Positions 10,658-19,763 of a stretch of DNA of 32,223 bases are shown piece by piece. Origin of the DNA: an uncultured Oscillospiraceae bacterium (GTDB lineage Bacteria > Bacillota > Clostridia > Oscillospirales > Oscillospiraceae); contig CALWYL010000022.1 of the NCBI GenBank assembly GCA_944385765.1, positions 1-32,223 on the forward strand, written 5' to 3'. The notes under the pieces were generated by a model. That model saw nothing but the letters and a program-made list of their open reading frames with translations, had not been told where the DNA came from and did not search any database. A program made the position numbers and the translations under genes. The number at the start of each line of letters is the position of its first letter. Positions within the stretch are counted from its first letter, which is position 1.

Positions 10658-12012
10658 GGTTCCTGCTGGCGATAATCTGCTGCAAGCTGCTGCGCCTGGC
10701 GCTGCGGCTGCTGGGGCGCGGCGGCACCGCCCTGCCCGGACAGGTGGCGCTGCGCATCTGCCCGGACATGCTCAGCCGCCTCTCGAGGGGGGTGCGCGTG
10801 GCCGTGGTGACGGGCACCAACGGCAAGACCACCACCTGCCGCATGCTGGAGAAGATGCTGCGCGACGCGGGGGAGGACTGCTTTGCCAACCGTTCCGGCT
10901 CCAACCTGGAGAGGGGCATCACGGCGGACTTCGTGTCCAACGCCGACATCTTCGGCCGCCCCAGGCGGCGGCTGGCCGTCATAGAGTGCGACGAGGCGGC
11001 CTTCCGCCGCGTCTGCGGCGAGCTGGCCCCGGCGGTCTGCGTGGTGACCAACGTGTTCCGCGACCAGCTGGACCGCTACGGCGAGGTGACGCACACCCTG
11101 GGGGCCATACGCGAGGGGCTGGACCGTGCGGCGCACGCCACGGTCTGCCTGAACGCCGACTGCTCGCTGACCGCCTCCCTGGCGGCCGACGCGCCCGACC
11201 GGGTGCGCTTTTTCGGCGTCGACGCCCCTCTGGGCGGCGCCGCAGCCGTCTCCGACGCGCCCAGGTGCATCTTCTGCGGCGCGCAGTACGAGTATGACTA
11301 CCACACCTTCGCCCACCTGGGCGGCTTCAGGTGCCCCAAGTGCGGCTACAGCCGCACGGAGCCGGACGTGGCCGTGGTCTCCGTGGGCGCGCTCACCAGC
11401 GAGGGCAGCGCCGCCGAGGTGCGCATAGACGGCGAGCTCTTCGATGTCGCCGTGGGCCTTCCCGGGGGCTATAATCTCTACAACGCCGCCGCCGCGCTGT
11501 CGGCGGCCACGGCCCTGGGGGTGGAGCGCCGGAGCGCCGTGCGCTCCCTGGCGCATATGGAGAGCGGCTTCGGCCGCATGGAGCGCTTCGAGATAGGCGG
11601 CACGCGCATCACCATGGTGCTGGTGAAGAACCCGGCGGGCTGCGACCGGGCCATAGACTACCTGCGCTCCCTGAGCGGCGAGTGCACGGCGGTGTTCTGC
11701 CTCAACGACAACGCGGCCGACGGCACGGACGTCTCCTGGATATGGGACGCCGGGTTTGAGCGCCTCTTCGATGCGGGGGGAGCCGAATTGCGCCTGATAG
11801 TCTCCGGCGAGAGGGCCGACGACATGCGGCTGCGGCTCAAGTACGCCGGCGCGGACGAGGGGGACATACGGGTGCTACGCTCGCAGGACGAGCTGCTGGA
11901 GGCCGTCACCTCCGCCGGCGGCGAGGTCTGCATACTGCCCACATACACGGCCATGCTGCCGCTGCGCGCCGCGCTGGCGGCCAGGTGCGGCAGAAAGGAG
12001 TTCTGGAAATGA
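10654..12012 (+). CDS. murT: Lipid II isoglutaminyl synthase, MurT subunit
   Basis: The Mur-ligase-like half of the MurT/GatD complex, which amidates D-Glu of lipid II to D-isoglutamine at the inner membrane face. It has 452 residues: a short hydrophobic N-terminus, the ATP loop GTNGKTT (54-60) and a Cys4 zinc ribbon (C205, C208, C227, C230) inserted in the middle domain, a known MurT trait. The C-terminal DUF1727 region shows LNDNAADGTDVSWIWD. The start overlaps the purA stop by 4 bases and the stop overlaps gatD by 4 bases. Confidence 0.93.
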   Translation: MRFLLAIICCKLLRLALRLLGRGGTALPGQVALRICPDMLSRLSRGVRVAVVTGTNGKTTTCRMLEKMLRDAGEDCFANRSGSNLERGITADFVSNADIFGRPRRRLAVIECDEAAFRRVCGELAPAVCVVTNVFRDQLDRYGEVTHTLGAIREGLDRAAHATVCLNADCSLTASLAADAPDRVRFFGVDAPLGGAAAVSDAPRCIFCGAQYEYDYHTFAHLGGFRCPKCGYSRTEPDVAVVSVGALTSEGSAAEVRIDGELFDVAVGLPGGYNLYNAAAALSAATALGVERRSAVRSLAHMESGFGRMERFEIGGTRITMVLVKNPAGCDRAIDYLRSLSGECTAVFCLNDNAADGTDVSWIWDAGFERLFDAGGAELRLIVSGERADDMRLRLKYAGADEGDIRVLRSQDELLEAVTSAGGEVCILPTYTAMLPLRAALAARCGRKEFWK

Positions 12013-12731
12013 GGGAGCTCAGGATATTCCACCTCTACCCCGACGTGCTCAACCTCTACGGCGACCGGGGCAACGTCCTCTGCCTGAAAAGGCGGCTCGA
12101 GTGGCGTGGGCTGGGCTGCTCGGTGACGGAGGTGCCCATGGGCGAGCGCGCCAGGCTCTCCGAGGCCGACATCTGCTTCATCGGCGGCGGGCAGGACTTC
12201 GAGCAGGGGCTGCTGATGGAGGACCTGCGCGGCGGCCGCGCGCAGGAGATAAAGTCCGCCGTGGAGGACGGCGTCACCTTCCTCTGCGTCTGCGGCGGCT
12301 ATCAGCTGATGGGGCACTACTATGAGACGGCCGCCGGCGAGCGCTGCCCCTTCATAGGCGCGCTGGACCTGGCCACGGTGGGCGACGCCGAGCGCATGAT
12401 AGGCAACTTCGCCTTCGAGACGGCCTTCGGCACGGTGGTGGGCTTTGAGAACCACAGCGGGCGCACGCGGCTGGGAGGGGGCGTGGAGCCCCTGGGGCGC
12501 GTGCTGCGCGGCTCTGGCAACAACGGCGAGGACGGCACGGAGGGCGCGAGGTACAGGAACGTGTTCTGCACCTACAGCCACGGCCCCGTGCTGCCGAAGA
12601 ACCCCGCCTTTGCCGACGCGCTGCTCGCCTCGGCCCTGGAGCGCAGGTGCGGCGACGCCTCGCTCGCCCCGCTCGGCGACCTGGCCGAGCGCGAGGCCCA
12701 CGAGAGCGTGCTCAAAAAAGTGCTCGGCTGA
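12009..12731 (+). CDS. gatD: Lipid II isoglutaminyl synthase, GatD glutaminase subunit
   Basis: A 240-residue class I-like glutamine amidotransferase (CobB/CobQ type) that supplies ammonia to MurT. The nucleophile is Cys95 in VCGGYQLMG and the catalytic histidine is probably His191 in YSHGPVLPKNP; FIGGGQDFEQ precedes them. ATGA overlap with murT indicates coupled, stoichiometric translation. It is the fourth glutamine-using enzyme and the last gene of the operon, followed by a strong terminator. Confidence 0.92.
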   Translation: MRELRIFHLYPDVLNLYGDRGNVLCLKRRLEWRGLGCSVTEVPMGERARLSEADICFIGGGQDFEQGLLMEDLRGGRAQEIKSAVEDGVTFLCVCGGYQLMGHYYETAAGERCPFIGALDLATVGDAERMIGNFAFETAFGTVVGFENHSGRTRLGGGVEPLGRVLRGSGNNGEDGTEGARYRNVFCTYSHGPVLPKNPAFADALLASALERRCGDASLAPLGDLAEREAHESVLKKVLG

Positions 12732-12755
12732 GGCGGGCATTACAGGAGATTATAG

Positions 12756-12799
12756 GAGAGAGGCCCGGCGGCACCGGGCCTCTCTCTGTGCGTTTTTTT
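12756..12799 (+). terminator. Intrinsic terminator of the guaA-gatD operon
   Basis: GAGAGAGGCCCGG (12756-12768) pairs perfectly with CCGGGCCTCTCTC (12774-12786) around a 5-base loop. Seven T follow at 12793-12799. On the opposite strand no T run follows, so it serves the plus-strand operon only. Confidence 0.9.
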
Positions 12800-12809
12800 A
12801 CCTGGGTGC

Positions 12810-14687
12810 TCACTCGGCGAGGCCGAGAGGGATTATAGAGCAGTAGTCCTCCACGCTGCCGCGGTTCTTGAAGCACTCGAGTATCTGCCTGCCCACGGGG
12901 TGCAGCTCCTCGGTGTCGTAGACGGCGAGCTCCTTGGCGAAGAAGTTGTAGAGTATCTCCGCGCCCTTGTCGTAGCCCTCCTCGCCCAGGGCCTCCTGGG
13001 TCTCGGGGCGCAGGAACTTGGCGGAGATGCGCTGGCCGTCCACCTTCATCTCCTTCAGGGCGTAGCCCAGCAGGGGGCAGCGGGCGGGGGTGAGGCGGTC
13101 CATCTTCATGTTCACGCCGCCGCGGCGGGCCAGGTACTCGCGGCTTATCCACTCCGCGGCAAAGCCCACGCGGAAGTTGCCTATGTGCTGGTTGGGTATC
13201 AGGACATAGCGGGTGTTGTTGCAGGCTATAATCTGCTCGAGCAGCAGGTTCGCCTGGGTGACGCGCTTGCCGGTGGCGAAGGGCCAGTAGGAGCCCACGC
13301 CCTCGCTGGCCAGGGGCGTGCCGCCGGTGACGCTGGGATTTTTGAAGCCGCGCGGGGCCACCAGCCGCCAGAGCCAGGCCAGGGCGGGCGGCACAATGTG
13401 CATCAGACCCATGATGCCGTAGGTGGGCTTCTCCGCCGTGGCCGGCGGCATGCGCACGCCAAAGGAGCGCACGTCAACGGCCACGGGCTCGTTCACCACG
13501 TCCTTTATCAGGCGGCGGGGCACGATGATGCGCGGATTGGGGCAGGTCTGGCCGTTGGAGTCCAGGCTGTGCTCCCAGGGGAGGCAGGTGGCCCGGGGCA
13601 CGGCCTGCAGGTTGAGGAACATCAGCGGCTCCTTGGTCTGGATGGCTATCTTCTCGTACATGGGGTCGCAGCCGTACTCCTTTATGCCGTCCACGCGGAC
13701 AAACCAGCCGTCCTCGCCGTCGGCCAGGCAGAGCTTGCCGTTGCCCTTCTGGATGGAGGGCGGGCACATGGCCATGTCGTCGGTCACGGGGTCGATGGTG
13801 CAGGTGTCGCTCATGCTGATGTAGCGCTCCTCGCCCGTCTTCAGCTCCACGCCCAGGAGGACGCGGCCGTCGGCGGCGCGCATGACGTCCTGCAGCAGCT
13901 CGCTCTTGCCGCCGCCGCTGGCGCCCTCGTGCATCATCACCATCTCGTTCTCATAGGGCGTGATGATGCGCGCGGCGGAGGCGTGGGCGGTGACCCAGCC
14001 CTCGCGCTCGCCGATGTCTATCAGCACGCTGTATATGCCCTTCTTGGCGGAGGGGCCGGGGTAGAGGTTGTAGGAGAACACCTCGTGCACCTGCTCGCCG
14101 CGGCTGTGCACCACCACCTGCTTGCCGCCGAAGCGGGTGTGGCGGAAGGGGGGAGCCACGTAGACCACGGCGCGGGGCACAAAGTGGTCCACCTCGCGTA
14201 TGTCCACAAAGGCCTGCAGCTGGGCCATGGCAAAGGCGAAGAAGGCCGCGTTGCGGGGGCAGATGAGTATGGCGTCGTAGCCGTAGTCGTAGCCGCCGGC
14301 CTTGAAGGGCACGAGGATGAGCTCCTGGTGCGTCAGCCAGCTGAGCGTGGCCCGGCGCAGCTCGGAGAAGTCGTAGCCGTAGACGTCCTCGAACCGGGGC
14401 TTGTCGGTGGGCAGGTCGTCGGCTATGCGCATGCTGTCCGGGTCGCGGCGGCGCATGTAGTCCTCGGGGAAGTTCACGGCCGCGCCGTTGCGGCAGCGGA
14501 CCACCTCCGCCTCCTTGACGCTGCGGCCCTGCACGTCGTAGATGACCTCAATCTTGTCGGTGTGCTCGTTGCCGAAGATGAGCTCGAAGAGCACCTCCTT
14601 GCTGGTGGGTATGATGACGCTGGGGCTGTTGTAGATGACCTCCCTCAGCTCGTCGGGGAGCGTGAACCGCTCAAAGAGTACGTTCAT
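12810..14687 (-). CDS. DUF4914 family protein with PEP-carboxykinase-like P-loop
   Basis: A 625-residue cytoplasmic protein that I recognise as a DUF4914-type protein; its function is not established. The clearest motif is the P-loop EGASGGGKSELLQD (GASGGGKS at 255-262). It is glycine-rich like the kinase-1a motif of phosphoenolpyruvate carboxykinases, so an ATP- or GTP-binding role is inferred. An acidic stretch MSDTCTIDPVTDD follows and could take the metal-binding role. Length matches the family. The ATG at 14687 has GAGG upstream. It is the last gene of the minus-strand operon, 66 bases after the dehydrogenase gene. Confidence 0.7.
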   Translation of the reverse strand: MNVLFERFTLPDELREVIYNSPSVIIPTSKEVLFELIFGNEHTDKIEVIYDVQGRSVKEAEVVRCRNGAAVNFPEDYMRRRDPDSMRIADDLPTDKPRFEDVYGYDFSELRRATLSWLTHQELILVPFKAGGYDYGYDAILICPRNAAFFAFAMAQLQAFVDIREVDHFVPRAVVYVAPPFRHTRFGGKQVVVHSRGEQVHEVFSYNLYPGPSAKKGIYSVLIDIGEREGWVTAHASAARIITPYENEMVMMHEGASGGGKSELLQDVMRAADGRVLLGVELKTGEERYISMSDTCTIDPVTDDMAMCPPSIQKGNGKLCLADGEDGWFVRVDGIKEYGCDPMYEKIAIQTKEPLMFLNLQAVPRATCLPWEHSLDSNGQTCPNPRIIVPRRLIKDVVNEPVAVDVRSFGVRMPPATAEKPTYGIMGLMHIVPPALAWLWRLVAPRGFKNPSVTGGTPLASEGVGSYWPFATGKRVTQANLLLEQIIACNNTRYVLIPNQHIGNFRVGFAAEWISREYLARRGGVNMKMDRLTPARCPLLGYALKEMKVDGQRISAKFLRPETQEALGEEGYDKGAEILYNFFAKELAVYDTEELHPVGRQILECFKNRGSVEDYCSIIPLGLAE

Positions 14688-14720
14688 TTATGCCTCACTT
14701 TCCGCGCGGCTTCCTGCGCG

Positions 14721-14740
14721 CTTGTTTATGCTTGTTTATG
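14721..14740. repeat. Two tandem 10-base repeats in a short intergenic gap
   Basis: CTTGTTTATG occurs twice in direct succession between the DUF4914 gene and the dehydrogenase gene. It is probably a simple duplication; no function is evident. Confidence 0.6.
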
Positions 14741-14753
14741 CGCCCGAGCCGGC

Positions 14754-15536
14754 TCAGTCCACCGGCGGCCTGTGCGCGTGGCCCTGCTGCTTCATCCAGA
14801 CCTTCATCACCAGCTTATGCGGCAGCAGCTTCACCAGCAATACCTGCCGGCGCACGCTGGCGCCCAGCACGGACAGGTCCTTGCCCTTCCTGTAGTCCTT
14901 CAGGGCCTGCTCTATCACCTGCGCCGGCTCCCAGAGGACGTTGTAGTAGGTGACGGCGCCGTTGTCGGAGACGGCGTGGTCGAAAAACTCCGTTTTCACC
15001 CAGCCGGGGGAGACGGCCATCACCCTGATGCCCCGGGGCTCCAGCTCCACGTTCAGCGCGCGGGAGAAGGAGAGCACGAAGGCCTTGGTGGCCCCGTAGA
15101 CGCACTGGTAGGGCACGGGCTGGAAGGCGGAGAGGGAGTCCAGGTTGAAGATGCGCGAGCCGCGCCTCATATGGGGCAGCGTGAGCTGGGTGACGGCGGT
15201 GAGCGCCCGGGCGTTCACGTCTATCATCCCCAGGTTCACGTCCAGCGGCGTCTCCTCAAAGAGGGCGAAGCGCCCGAAGCCGGCCACATTGCAGAGCGTG
15301 GTGACCGTGGGCTTCGCCTCCTCCAGCGCGCGGGCGTACTCCTGGAAGCTCCCGCTCCGGGAGAGGTCCAGCGTGAGTATGCGGCACTTGTTTTTCAGCG
15401 TGGCGGCCAGCTCGCGCAGCCGGTCCTCCCGGCGGGCAATCAGCCAGAGCTCGTCGAGCTGTTCCTCGCGGTCGATGGCCCTGGCGAATTCGAGGCCCAT
15501 GCCGGAAGAGGCCCCGGTTATGATGGCTATTTTCAT
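14754..15536 (-). CDS. Short-chain dehydrogenase/reductase
   Basis: A 260-residue NAD(P)-dependent oxidoreductase of the classical SDR family. The cofactor loop TGASSGMG is at residues 7-14, the structural NVAG at about 93-96, and the catalytic Ser near 144-146 with Tyr157 and Lys161 (YGATK). Length is typical. A basic residue in IARRED after the second strand hints at NADP preference. The substrate is unknown. Its start codon overlaps the methyltransferase stop (TGATG), so it belongs to the same operon. Confidence 0.9.
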   Translation of the reverse strand: MKIAIITGASSGMGLEFARAIDREEQLDELWLIARREDRLRELAATLKNKCRILTLDLSRSGSFQEYARALEEAKPTVTTLCNVAGFGRFALFEETPLDVNLGMIDVNARALTAVTQLTLPHMRRGSRIFNLDSLSAFQPVPYQCVYGATKAFVLSFSRALNVELEPRGIRVMAVSPGWVKTEFFDHAVSDNGAVTYYNVLWEPAQVIEQALKDYRKGKDLSVLGASVRRQVLLVKLLPHKLVMKVWMKQQGHAHRPPVD

Positions 15537-16282
15537 CAGCTTTCCTCCGTTTCTCCGTTTTTTGACGCCCTTATGAGCAGCATCATGGGCCGGCGCAGCT
15601 CGTCCCTCATGCCGGGCAGGGACAGCATGTCCCCGGAGGGCCTGGCCTCGTCCACCGCCTCCAGCCGGAAGCCGGCGGAGAGCAGCCCGCCAAGTATCTG
15701 CGCGAGGGTGTGGTGCTGCTTGACTATCTCGTGGCCCAGGAAGCGCGTCACGCGCCCGCCGGGGTAAAAATACCTGTCCACCGGCCAGTAGAGGGGCTCG
15801 CCCTGCGCGGAGTAGACCCAGTCCTCGTCCACGCCGGCGGTGAAGGTGGGGTGCTCAATATTGATGAGGAACACGCCGCCGCCGCTCAGCGCGGCGTACA
15901 CCCGGCGGAACACCGGCTCCAGCTCGGCCACGTAGTGCAGAGCGAGGTTTGAAATCACCACGTCGAAGCTGCCCGGCGGGCAGTCGAAGTCCTCGGCGGA
16001 GCCGAGGGCATAGGTGATGCGCTCCCCGGCGTTGCGCCGGGCGGCCTCCGCGAGCATCCTCCCGCTGGGGTCCAGGCCCAGGACGCTCTGCGCGCCCTGC
16101 CCGGCGGCGTAGGCGCAGTGCCAGCCGTAGCCGCAGCCCAAATCCAGCACGCGCTTTCCCTCCAGGGGCGGGAACATGGCCCGGAACTGGGGCCACTCGC
16201 CGGCCGCGGCCAGCCCGCGGCGGCTGCGGTCCATCTCCGCGTAGCTGTCGAAGAAGCCCACCTCGTCGTACACGCCTGACAT
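15536..16282 (-). CDS. Class I SAM-dependent methyltransferase
   Basis: A 248-residue methyltransferase of the Methyltransf_11/25 type. Motif I is VLDLGCGYGWH (about 45-55), the acidic residue after strand 2 is in GLDPSG, and the post-motif FDVVISNLALHYV lies around 107-119. It resembles small-molecule methyltransferases that begin with a YDEVGFFDSYAEMDRS segment. The substrate is not evident. It lies 1 base downstream of the kinase-like gene and overlaps the dehydrogenase gene. Confidence 0.88.
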   Translation of the reverse strand: MSGVYDEVGFFDSYAEMDRSRRGLAAAGEWPQFRAMFPPLEGKRVLDLGCGYGWHCAYAAGQGAQSVLGLDPSGRMLAEAARRNAGERITYALGSAEDFDCPPGSFDVVISNLALHYVAELEPVFRRVYAALSGGGVFLINIEHPTFTAGVDEDWVYSAQGEPLYWPVDRYFYPGGRVTRFLGHEIVKQHHTLAQILGGLLSAGFRLEAVDEARPSGDMLSLPGMRDELRRPMMLLIRASKNGETEES

Positions 16283-16283
16283 C

Positions 16284-16784
16284 TCAGAAGTCCTCCAGTT
16301 CCATTATCTTCCGCGCCGCCTCCCGCGGGGAGAGGCCCGTGGTGTCCAGCTCCACCGTGCCCGGCAGGGGGTAGAGCGGCAGATAGGAGAGCGCGCGCAG
16401 GGAGACGCCCGCCTCCCTCAGCCCGGCGAGGACGTCGCCGTCCAGCCGCCGGCAGAGCTCCCCGGCGGAGCAGGTGAGGGAGAAGGCCCTCACCTCGCAG
16501 TCCGGCAGCCCATCCAGCACGGCGTCCAGCACGGCGCGCGCGGGCATGACCCAGGCAAAGACCACGTTCTCGTACTCAGAGCAGAGGAGGAAGGAGCGGA
16601 GCAGGTGCCTTATGTTGCCCAGCACCATGCGCCGGGTCTCCTCCGTCACCACGAAGGGGCTGGCGTCCCAGCACCAGTCGCCGTCCAGGTACACGCTGCG
16701 CGGCAGCGCGTCGCGCAGCTCCCGCCCCAGGGCGGATTTGCCGCTGCCCATGGGCCCGGCGAGAATCCAGAGGCGCTTTTTCAT
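16284..16784 (-). CDS. Small P-loop NTPase, kinase-like
   Basis: A 166-residue single-domain protein beginning KKRLWILAGPMGSGKSALG, with the Walker A GPMGSGKS at 10-17. LDGDWCWD follows, as in nucleotide/shikimate-kinase-like AAA_33 proteins where the Asp binds substrate. The C-terminus VELDTTGLSPREAARKI is also common in this group. Members phosphorylate small molecules, but the substrate is unknown. The start is supported by AGGAGG eight bases upstream. It overlaps by 4 bases a small upstream frame (16781-16954). Confidence 0.82.
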   Translation of the reverse strand: MKKRLWILAGPMGSGKSALGRELRDALPRSVYLDGDWCWDASPFVVTEETRRMVLGNIRHLLRSFLLCSEYENVVFAWVMPARAVLDAVLDGLPDCEVRAFSLTCSAGELCRRLDGDVLAGLREAGVSLRALSYLPLYPLPGTVELDTTGLSPREAARKIMELEDF

Positions 16785-16954
16785 GTCCCATACCTCCTGC
16801 GGCGCCGCTGGCGGCGGGGGGCGGCCCGGCCGCGGCGCTCAAACTCGCCGTCCGGCTCCGCTTGGGGAGAACAGGGGCGGCGGAAAGCCTCCGCCATGCC
16901 GGCCGCGCCCGGTATCGGGCGGAAATCCCCGGCGTCTGTCCTGAGAGAGGCCAT
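16781..16954 (-). CDS. Possible 57-residue Arg-rich small protein
   Basis: A frame starting MASLRTDAGDFRPIPG and ending in an arginine-rich tail (RRQRRRRRYGT). It is unlike any family I know. In favour of it being real: GGGAGGTGA lies just upstream of its ATG, it begins 4 bases after the oxidoreductase stop, and it ends in an ATGA overlap with the kinase-like gene, so it exactly fills the gap in the operon. Against: biased composition in very GC-rich DNA, where open frames arise by chance. Confidence 0.4.
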   Translation of the reverse strand: MASLRTDAGDFRPIPGAAGMAEAFRRPCSPQAEPDGEFERRGRAAPRRQRRRRRYGT

Positions 16955-16958
16955 CCGC

Positions 16959-18518
16959 TCACCTCCCGACGGCGGACATGTCGGCCGCCACGGCCTCGGC
17001 CACGCGCAGGCCGTCCACCGCGGCGCTGGTGATGCCGCCGGCCCAGCCGGCGCCCTCCCCGCAGGGGTAGAGGCCCCGGAGGGCGGAGCAGCGGTCCGCC
17101 CCGCGGGGGATGCGCACAGGGCTGGACGAGCGCGTCTCCGGACCGGTGAGCACGGCCGCCGGCGCGTCGAAGCCGCGCAGCCTGCGGCCCAGCAGGGGCA
17201 GGGCCTCCGCCATGCCGGAGCAAACCCGGGCGGGCAGCACCCGGCGCAGGTCGCCCCAGAACACGCCGGGGGCATAGCTGGGCTCCACCCCGGCGGCGCC
17301 GGAGCTCGCGCGGCCGGCCAGGAAGTCCCCCACCAGCTGGGCGGGGGCGAAGTAGCCGCCGCCGGCGTACTCGAAGGCGCGGCGCTCTATCTCCCGCTGC
17401 CAGAGCATGCCGCCCAGGGGCCCCGCGTGGGGGAAATCCTGCGGGCGCACCGGCACGAGCAGGGCGGAGTTGGCGTTTTTGCCGTCCCGGCGGGAGTAGC
17501 TCATGCCGTTGGTCACCACGCCGCCGCTCTCGCTGGCGGCGGCGATGACCTCGCCGCCGGGGCACATGCAGAAGGTGTAGGCCGTGCCGCCGCCGGGGAG
17601 GCGGACGCTCAGCGAATAGTCTGCCGCCGGCAGCAGGGCGCCGCGCGGCGCGCCGTACTGCGCGAGGTCTATGGCGGACTGGGGGTGCTCTATGCGCGCT
17701 CCCAGGGAAAAGGGCTTGGGCTCCATGGGCACTCCGCAGCGCAGCAGCATCTCAAAGGTGTCGCGCGCGCTGTGGCCCGTGGCCAGCAGCAGGTGGCGGC
17801 AGGGCAGGAGATACTCGCCCCCGGCGGAGCTGACATAGGCGCCGGCGAGGGCGCCGCCGCTCAGCTCCAGGCCATCGAGCCGGCTCATGAAGCGCACCTC
17901 GCCGCCCAGGGAGATTATCTCCCGCCTCAGCGAGGTGACCACGGAGACGAGCACGTCCGTGCCCACGTGGGGCTTGGCGTCGTACACCACGGAGCGCGGC
18001 GCGCCGTGCGCGGCGAACTCGCGCAGCACGAAGGCTATGCGGCCGTCGTGGGTGCCGGTGTTCAGCTTGCCGTCGGAGAAGGTGCCGGCGCCGCCCTCGC
18101 CGAACTGCACGTTGCACTGGGGATCGAGCTCCCCGCCGGCGCGGAAGCGCTCCACCTTGGCCCGGCGCGTCTCCGCGTCGGCCCCGCGCTCGAGCACTAT
18201 GGGCCGCGCGCCCGCGCGGGCCAGATAGAGCGCGGCGAACATGCCCGCCGGGCCGAAGCCGGCTATCACCGGCCGCTCGTCCGACTCCAGTGCCGGTATA
18301 TCATATGTTTCCTGCGGCTCCGCCGCCTCGCCGCGCAGGCGCACGGCGGCGGAGTAGACCCAGTGGATGGAGCCCTTGCGCCGGGCGTCCAGGCTCTTTC
18401 TCGTTATGGTGAGCTCCTCTATCAGCCGCAGGGGCACGCCCAGCGCCTCGGCGGAGAGGGCGTAGAGCCGGTCCTCGCTCTCGCCGGGGAGGAGCTTGAG
18501 CCCGCTGACGGCCCTCAT
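16959..18518 (-). CDS. FAD-dependent dehydrogenase (COG2509-like)
   Basis: A 519-residue predicted flavoprotein of the COG2509 type. A small N-terminal domain of about 85 residues (SLDARRKGSIHWVYSAAVRL region) precedes the FAD-binding Rossmann motif VIAGFGPAGMFAALYLARAG with its distal acidic residue (VLERG). FGEGGAGTFSDGKLNTGTHD is strongly characteristic of the family, and the C-terminal GAGWAGGITSAAVDGLRVAEA contributes to FAD binding. The physiological substrate is not established. ATG 18518 was chosen because it overlaps the stop of the upstream flavoprotein gene in an ATGA; the frame extends further upstream but inside that gene. Confidence 0.88.
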   Translation of the reverse strand: MRAVSGLKLLPGESEDRLYALSAEALGVPLRLIEELTITRKSLDARRKGSIHWVYSAAVRLRGEAAEPQETYDIPALESDERPVIAGFGPAGMFAALYLARAGARPIVLERGADAETRRAKVERFRAGGELDPQCNVQFGEGGAGTFSDGKLNTGTHDGRIAFVLREFAAHGAPRSVVYDAKPHVGTDVLVSVVTSLRREIISLGGEVRFMSRLDGLELSGGALAGAYVSSAGGEYLLPCRHLLLATGHSARDTFEMLLRCGVPMEPKPFSLGARIEHPQSAIDLAQYGAPRGALLPAADYSLSVRLPGGGTAYTFCMCPGGEVIAAASESGGVVTNGMSYSRRDGKNANSALLVPVRPQDFPHAGPLGGMLWQREIERRAFEYAGGGYFAPAQLVGDFLAGRASSGAAGVEPSYAPGVFWGDLRRVLPARVCSGMAEALPLLGRRLRGFDAPAAVLTGPETRSSSPVRIPRGADRCSALRGLYPCGEGAGWAGGITSAAVDGLRVAEAVAADMSAVGR

Positions 18519-19726
18519 GCGCCCAGCCTCCCGGCCAGCGCGCCGCTGGCCCAGGCCCACTGCAGGTTGTAGCCGCCGCAGTCGCCGTCTATGTCCAGCA
18601 CCTCGCCGCAGGCGAACACACCGGGCACCAGACGGCTCTCCAGCGTCTGCGGGTCGAACTCGCAGGTGCGTATACCCCCGGCGGTGACCTGCGCGCCGGC
18701 GAAGCCCTCGGTGCCCCGGACGGGCAGCACCAGGCATTTGGCGGCGGCCGCCGCCCGGGAGAGCTCGGCTTCCGTGAGCGCGGAGACGGGTTTGGCGGCG
18801 TCCAGGCCGGCGTATTTCACCACCATGCGGCCCAGCCGGTTGTGCAGCGCGCCGGTGAACAGCTCCGCGCAGGGCAGCTGGGGCGCGCTCTCCCGGCGCG
18901 CGGAGACGTGGAGGAGAACCTGCGAGAGGCTGTAGCCCCGCAGCAGGTCTATCTGCATCTCCAGCGGCGCGTCCCCGGCCGTGGAGACGGCGCGCGAGAG
19001 GTCGAAGGCCGCCGGGCCGGAGACGCCGGTCTCCGTGAACAGCAGCTCCCCCGCGGAGCGGGCTATCACGCTCCCGCCGGAGCGCAGGGTGAGCGCGCAG
19101 TCGGCCTTTATGCCCTTGAGCGCGCGGGGATACTCGGGCGCGGTGGCTATCTGCACCAGGGCCGGGCGCAGGGCGGTGCGGCTGTGGCCCAGGGACTTGA
19201 GCAGCTCGTAGCCGTCCCTGCCGCCGCCGAGCTTCTCCCCGGCCAGACCGCCGCAGGCCACCACCACGGCCTCCGCGCCAAGGCGCGCCCCACCCTCGGT
19301 GACCACCCGGAAGTCCCCGGCTGAGCCGCGTATCTCCACCGCCCGGTCGCCGGAGTGCAGCTCCACCCCCGCCGCCTCCAGCGCGTAGCGCAGCACGTCC
19401 ACCACGCTGTTGGCGGAGTTGGAGAGGGGATAGACCCGGCCGCCGCTCTCTGTCACGGTGAGCAGCCCAATCTGGCGGAAGAACTCCAGGGCCTCCTCCG
19501 GCGGCAGCTTCTCCATGGCCGTGCGCATGAAGCACACGTCCGCGCCGTGGTAGTGCTCCGGGGAGGCCCCGGTATTTGTGAGATTGCAGCGCCCGTTGCC
19601 CGTGGCCATCAGCTTGCGCCCCACGCGCGCCTGGCGCTCTATGAGCGTGACGCTGTGCCCCAGCCTGGCGGCCGTGAGCGCCGCTGTCATGCCGGAGGCG
19701 CCCGCCCCTATGACGATTGCCCTCAT
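18515..19726 (-). CDS. HI0933/YhiN-family flavoprotein (BaiN-like)
   Basis: A 403-residue FAD-dependent oxidoreductase beginning MRAIVIGAGASGMTAALTAA with the GxGxSG dinucleotide motif. VGRKLMATGNGRCNLTN is the hallmark of the HI0933/YhiN family, and the C-terminal VFACGEVLDIDGDCGGYNLQ completes the FAD site. Some relatives are annotated as BaiN bile-acid reductases, but the family is broad and that activity cannot be read from sequence. It is the first gene of the minus-strand operon, behind a good promoter, and is coupled to a second flavoprotein. Confidence 0.9.
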   Translation of the reverse strand: MRAIVIGAGASGMTAALTAARLGHSVTLIERQARVGRKLMATGNGRCNLTNTGASPEHYHGADVCFMRTAMEKLPPEEALEFFRQIGLLTVTESGGRVYPLSNSANSVVDVLRYALEAAGVELHSGDRAVEIRGSAGDFRVVTEGGARLGAEAVVVACGGLAGEKLGGGRDGYELLKSLGHSRTALRPALVQIATAPEYPRALKGIKADCALTLRSGGSVIARSAGELLFTETGVSGPAAFDLSRAVSTAGDAPLEMQIDLLRGYSLSQVLLHVSARRESAPQLPCAELFTGALHNRLGRMVVKYAGLDAAKPVSALTEAELSRAAAAAKCLVLPVRGTEGFAGAQVTAGGIRTCEFDPQTLESRLVPGVFACGEVLDIDGDCGGYNLQWAWASGALAGRLGA

Positions 19727-19763
19727 GGCAAACTCCTTTCAGATGTTACAGTCGTACCATTCA

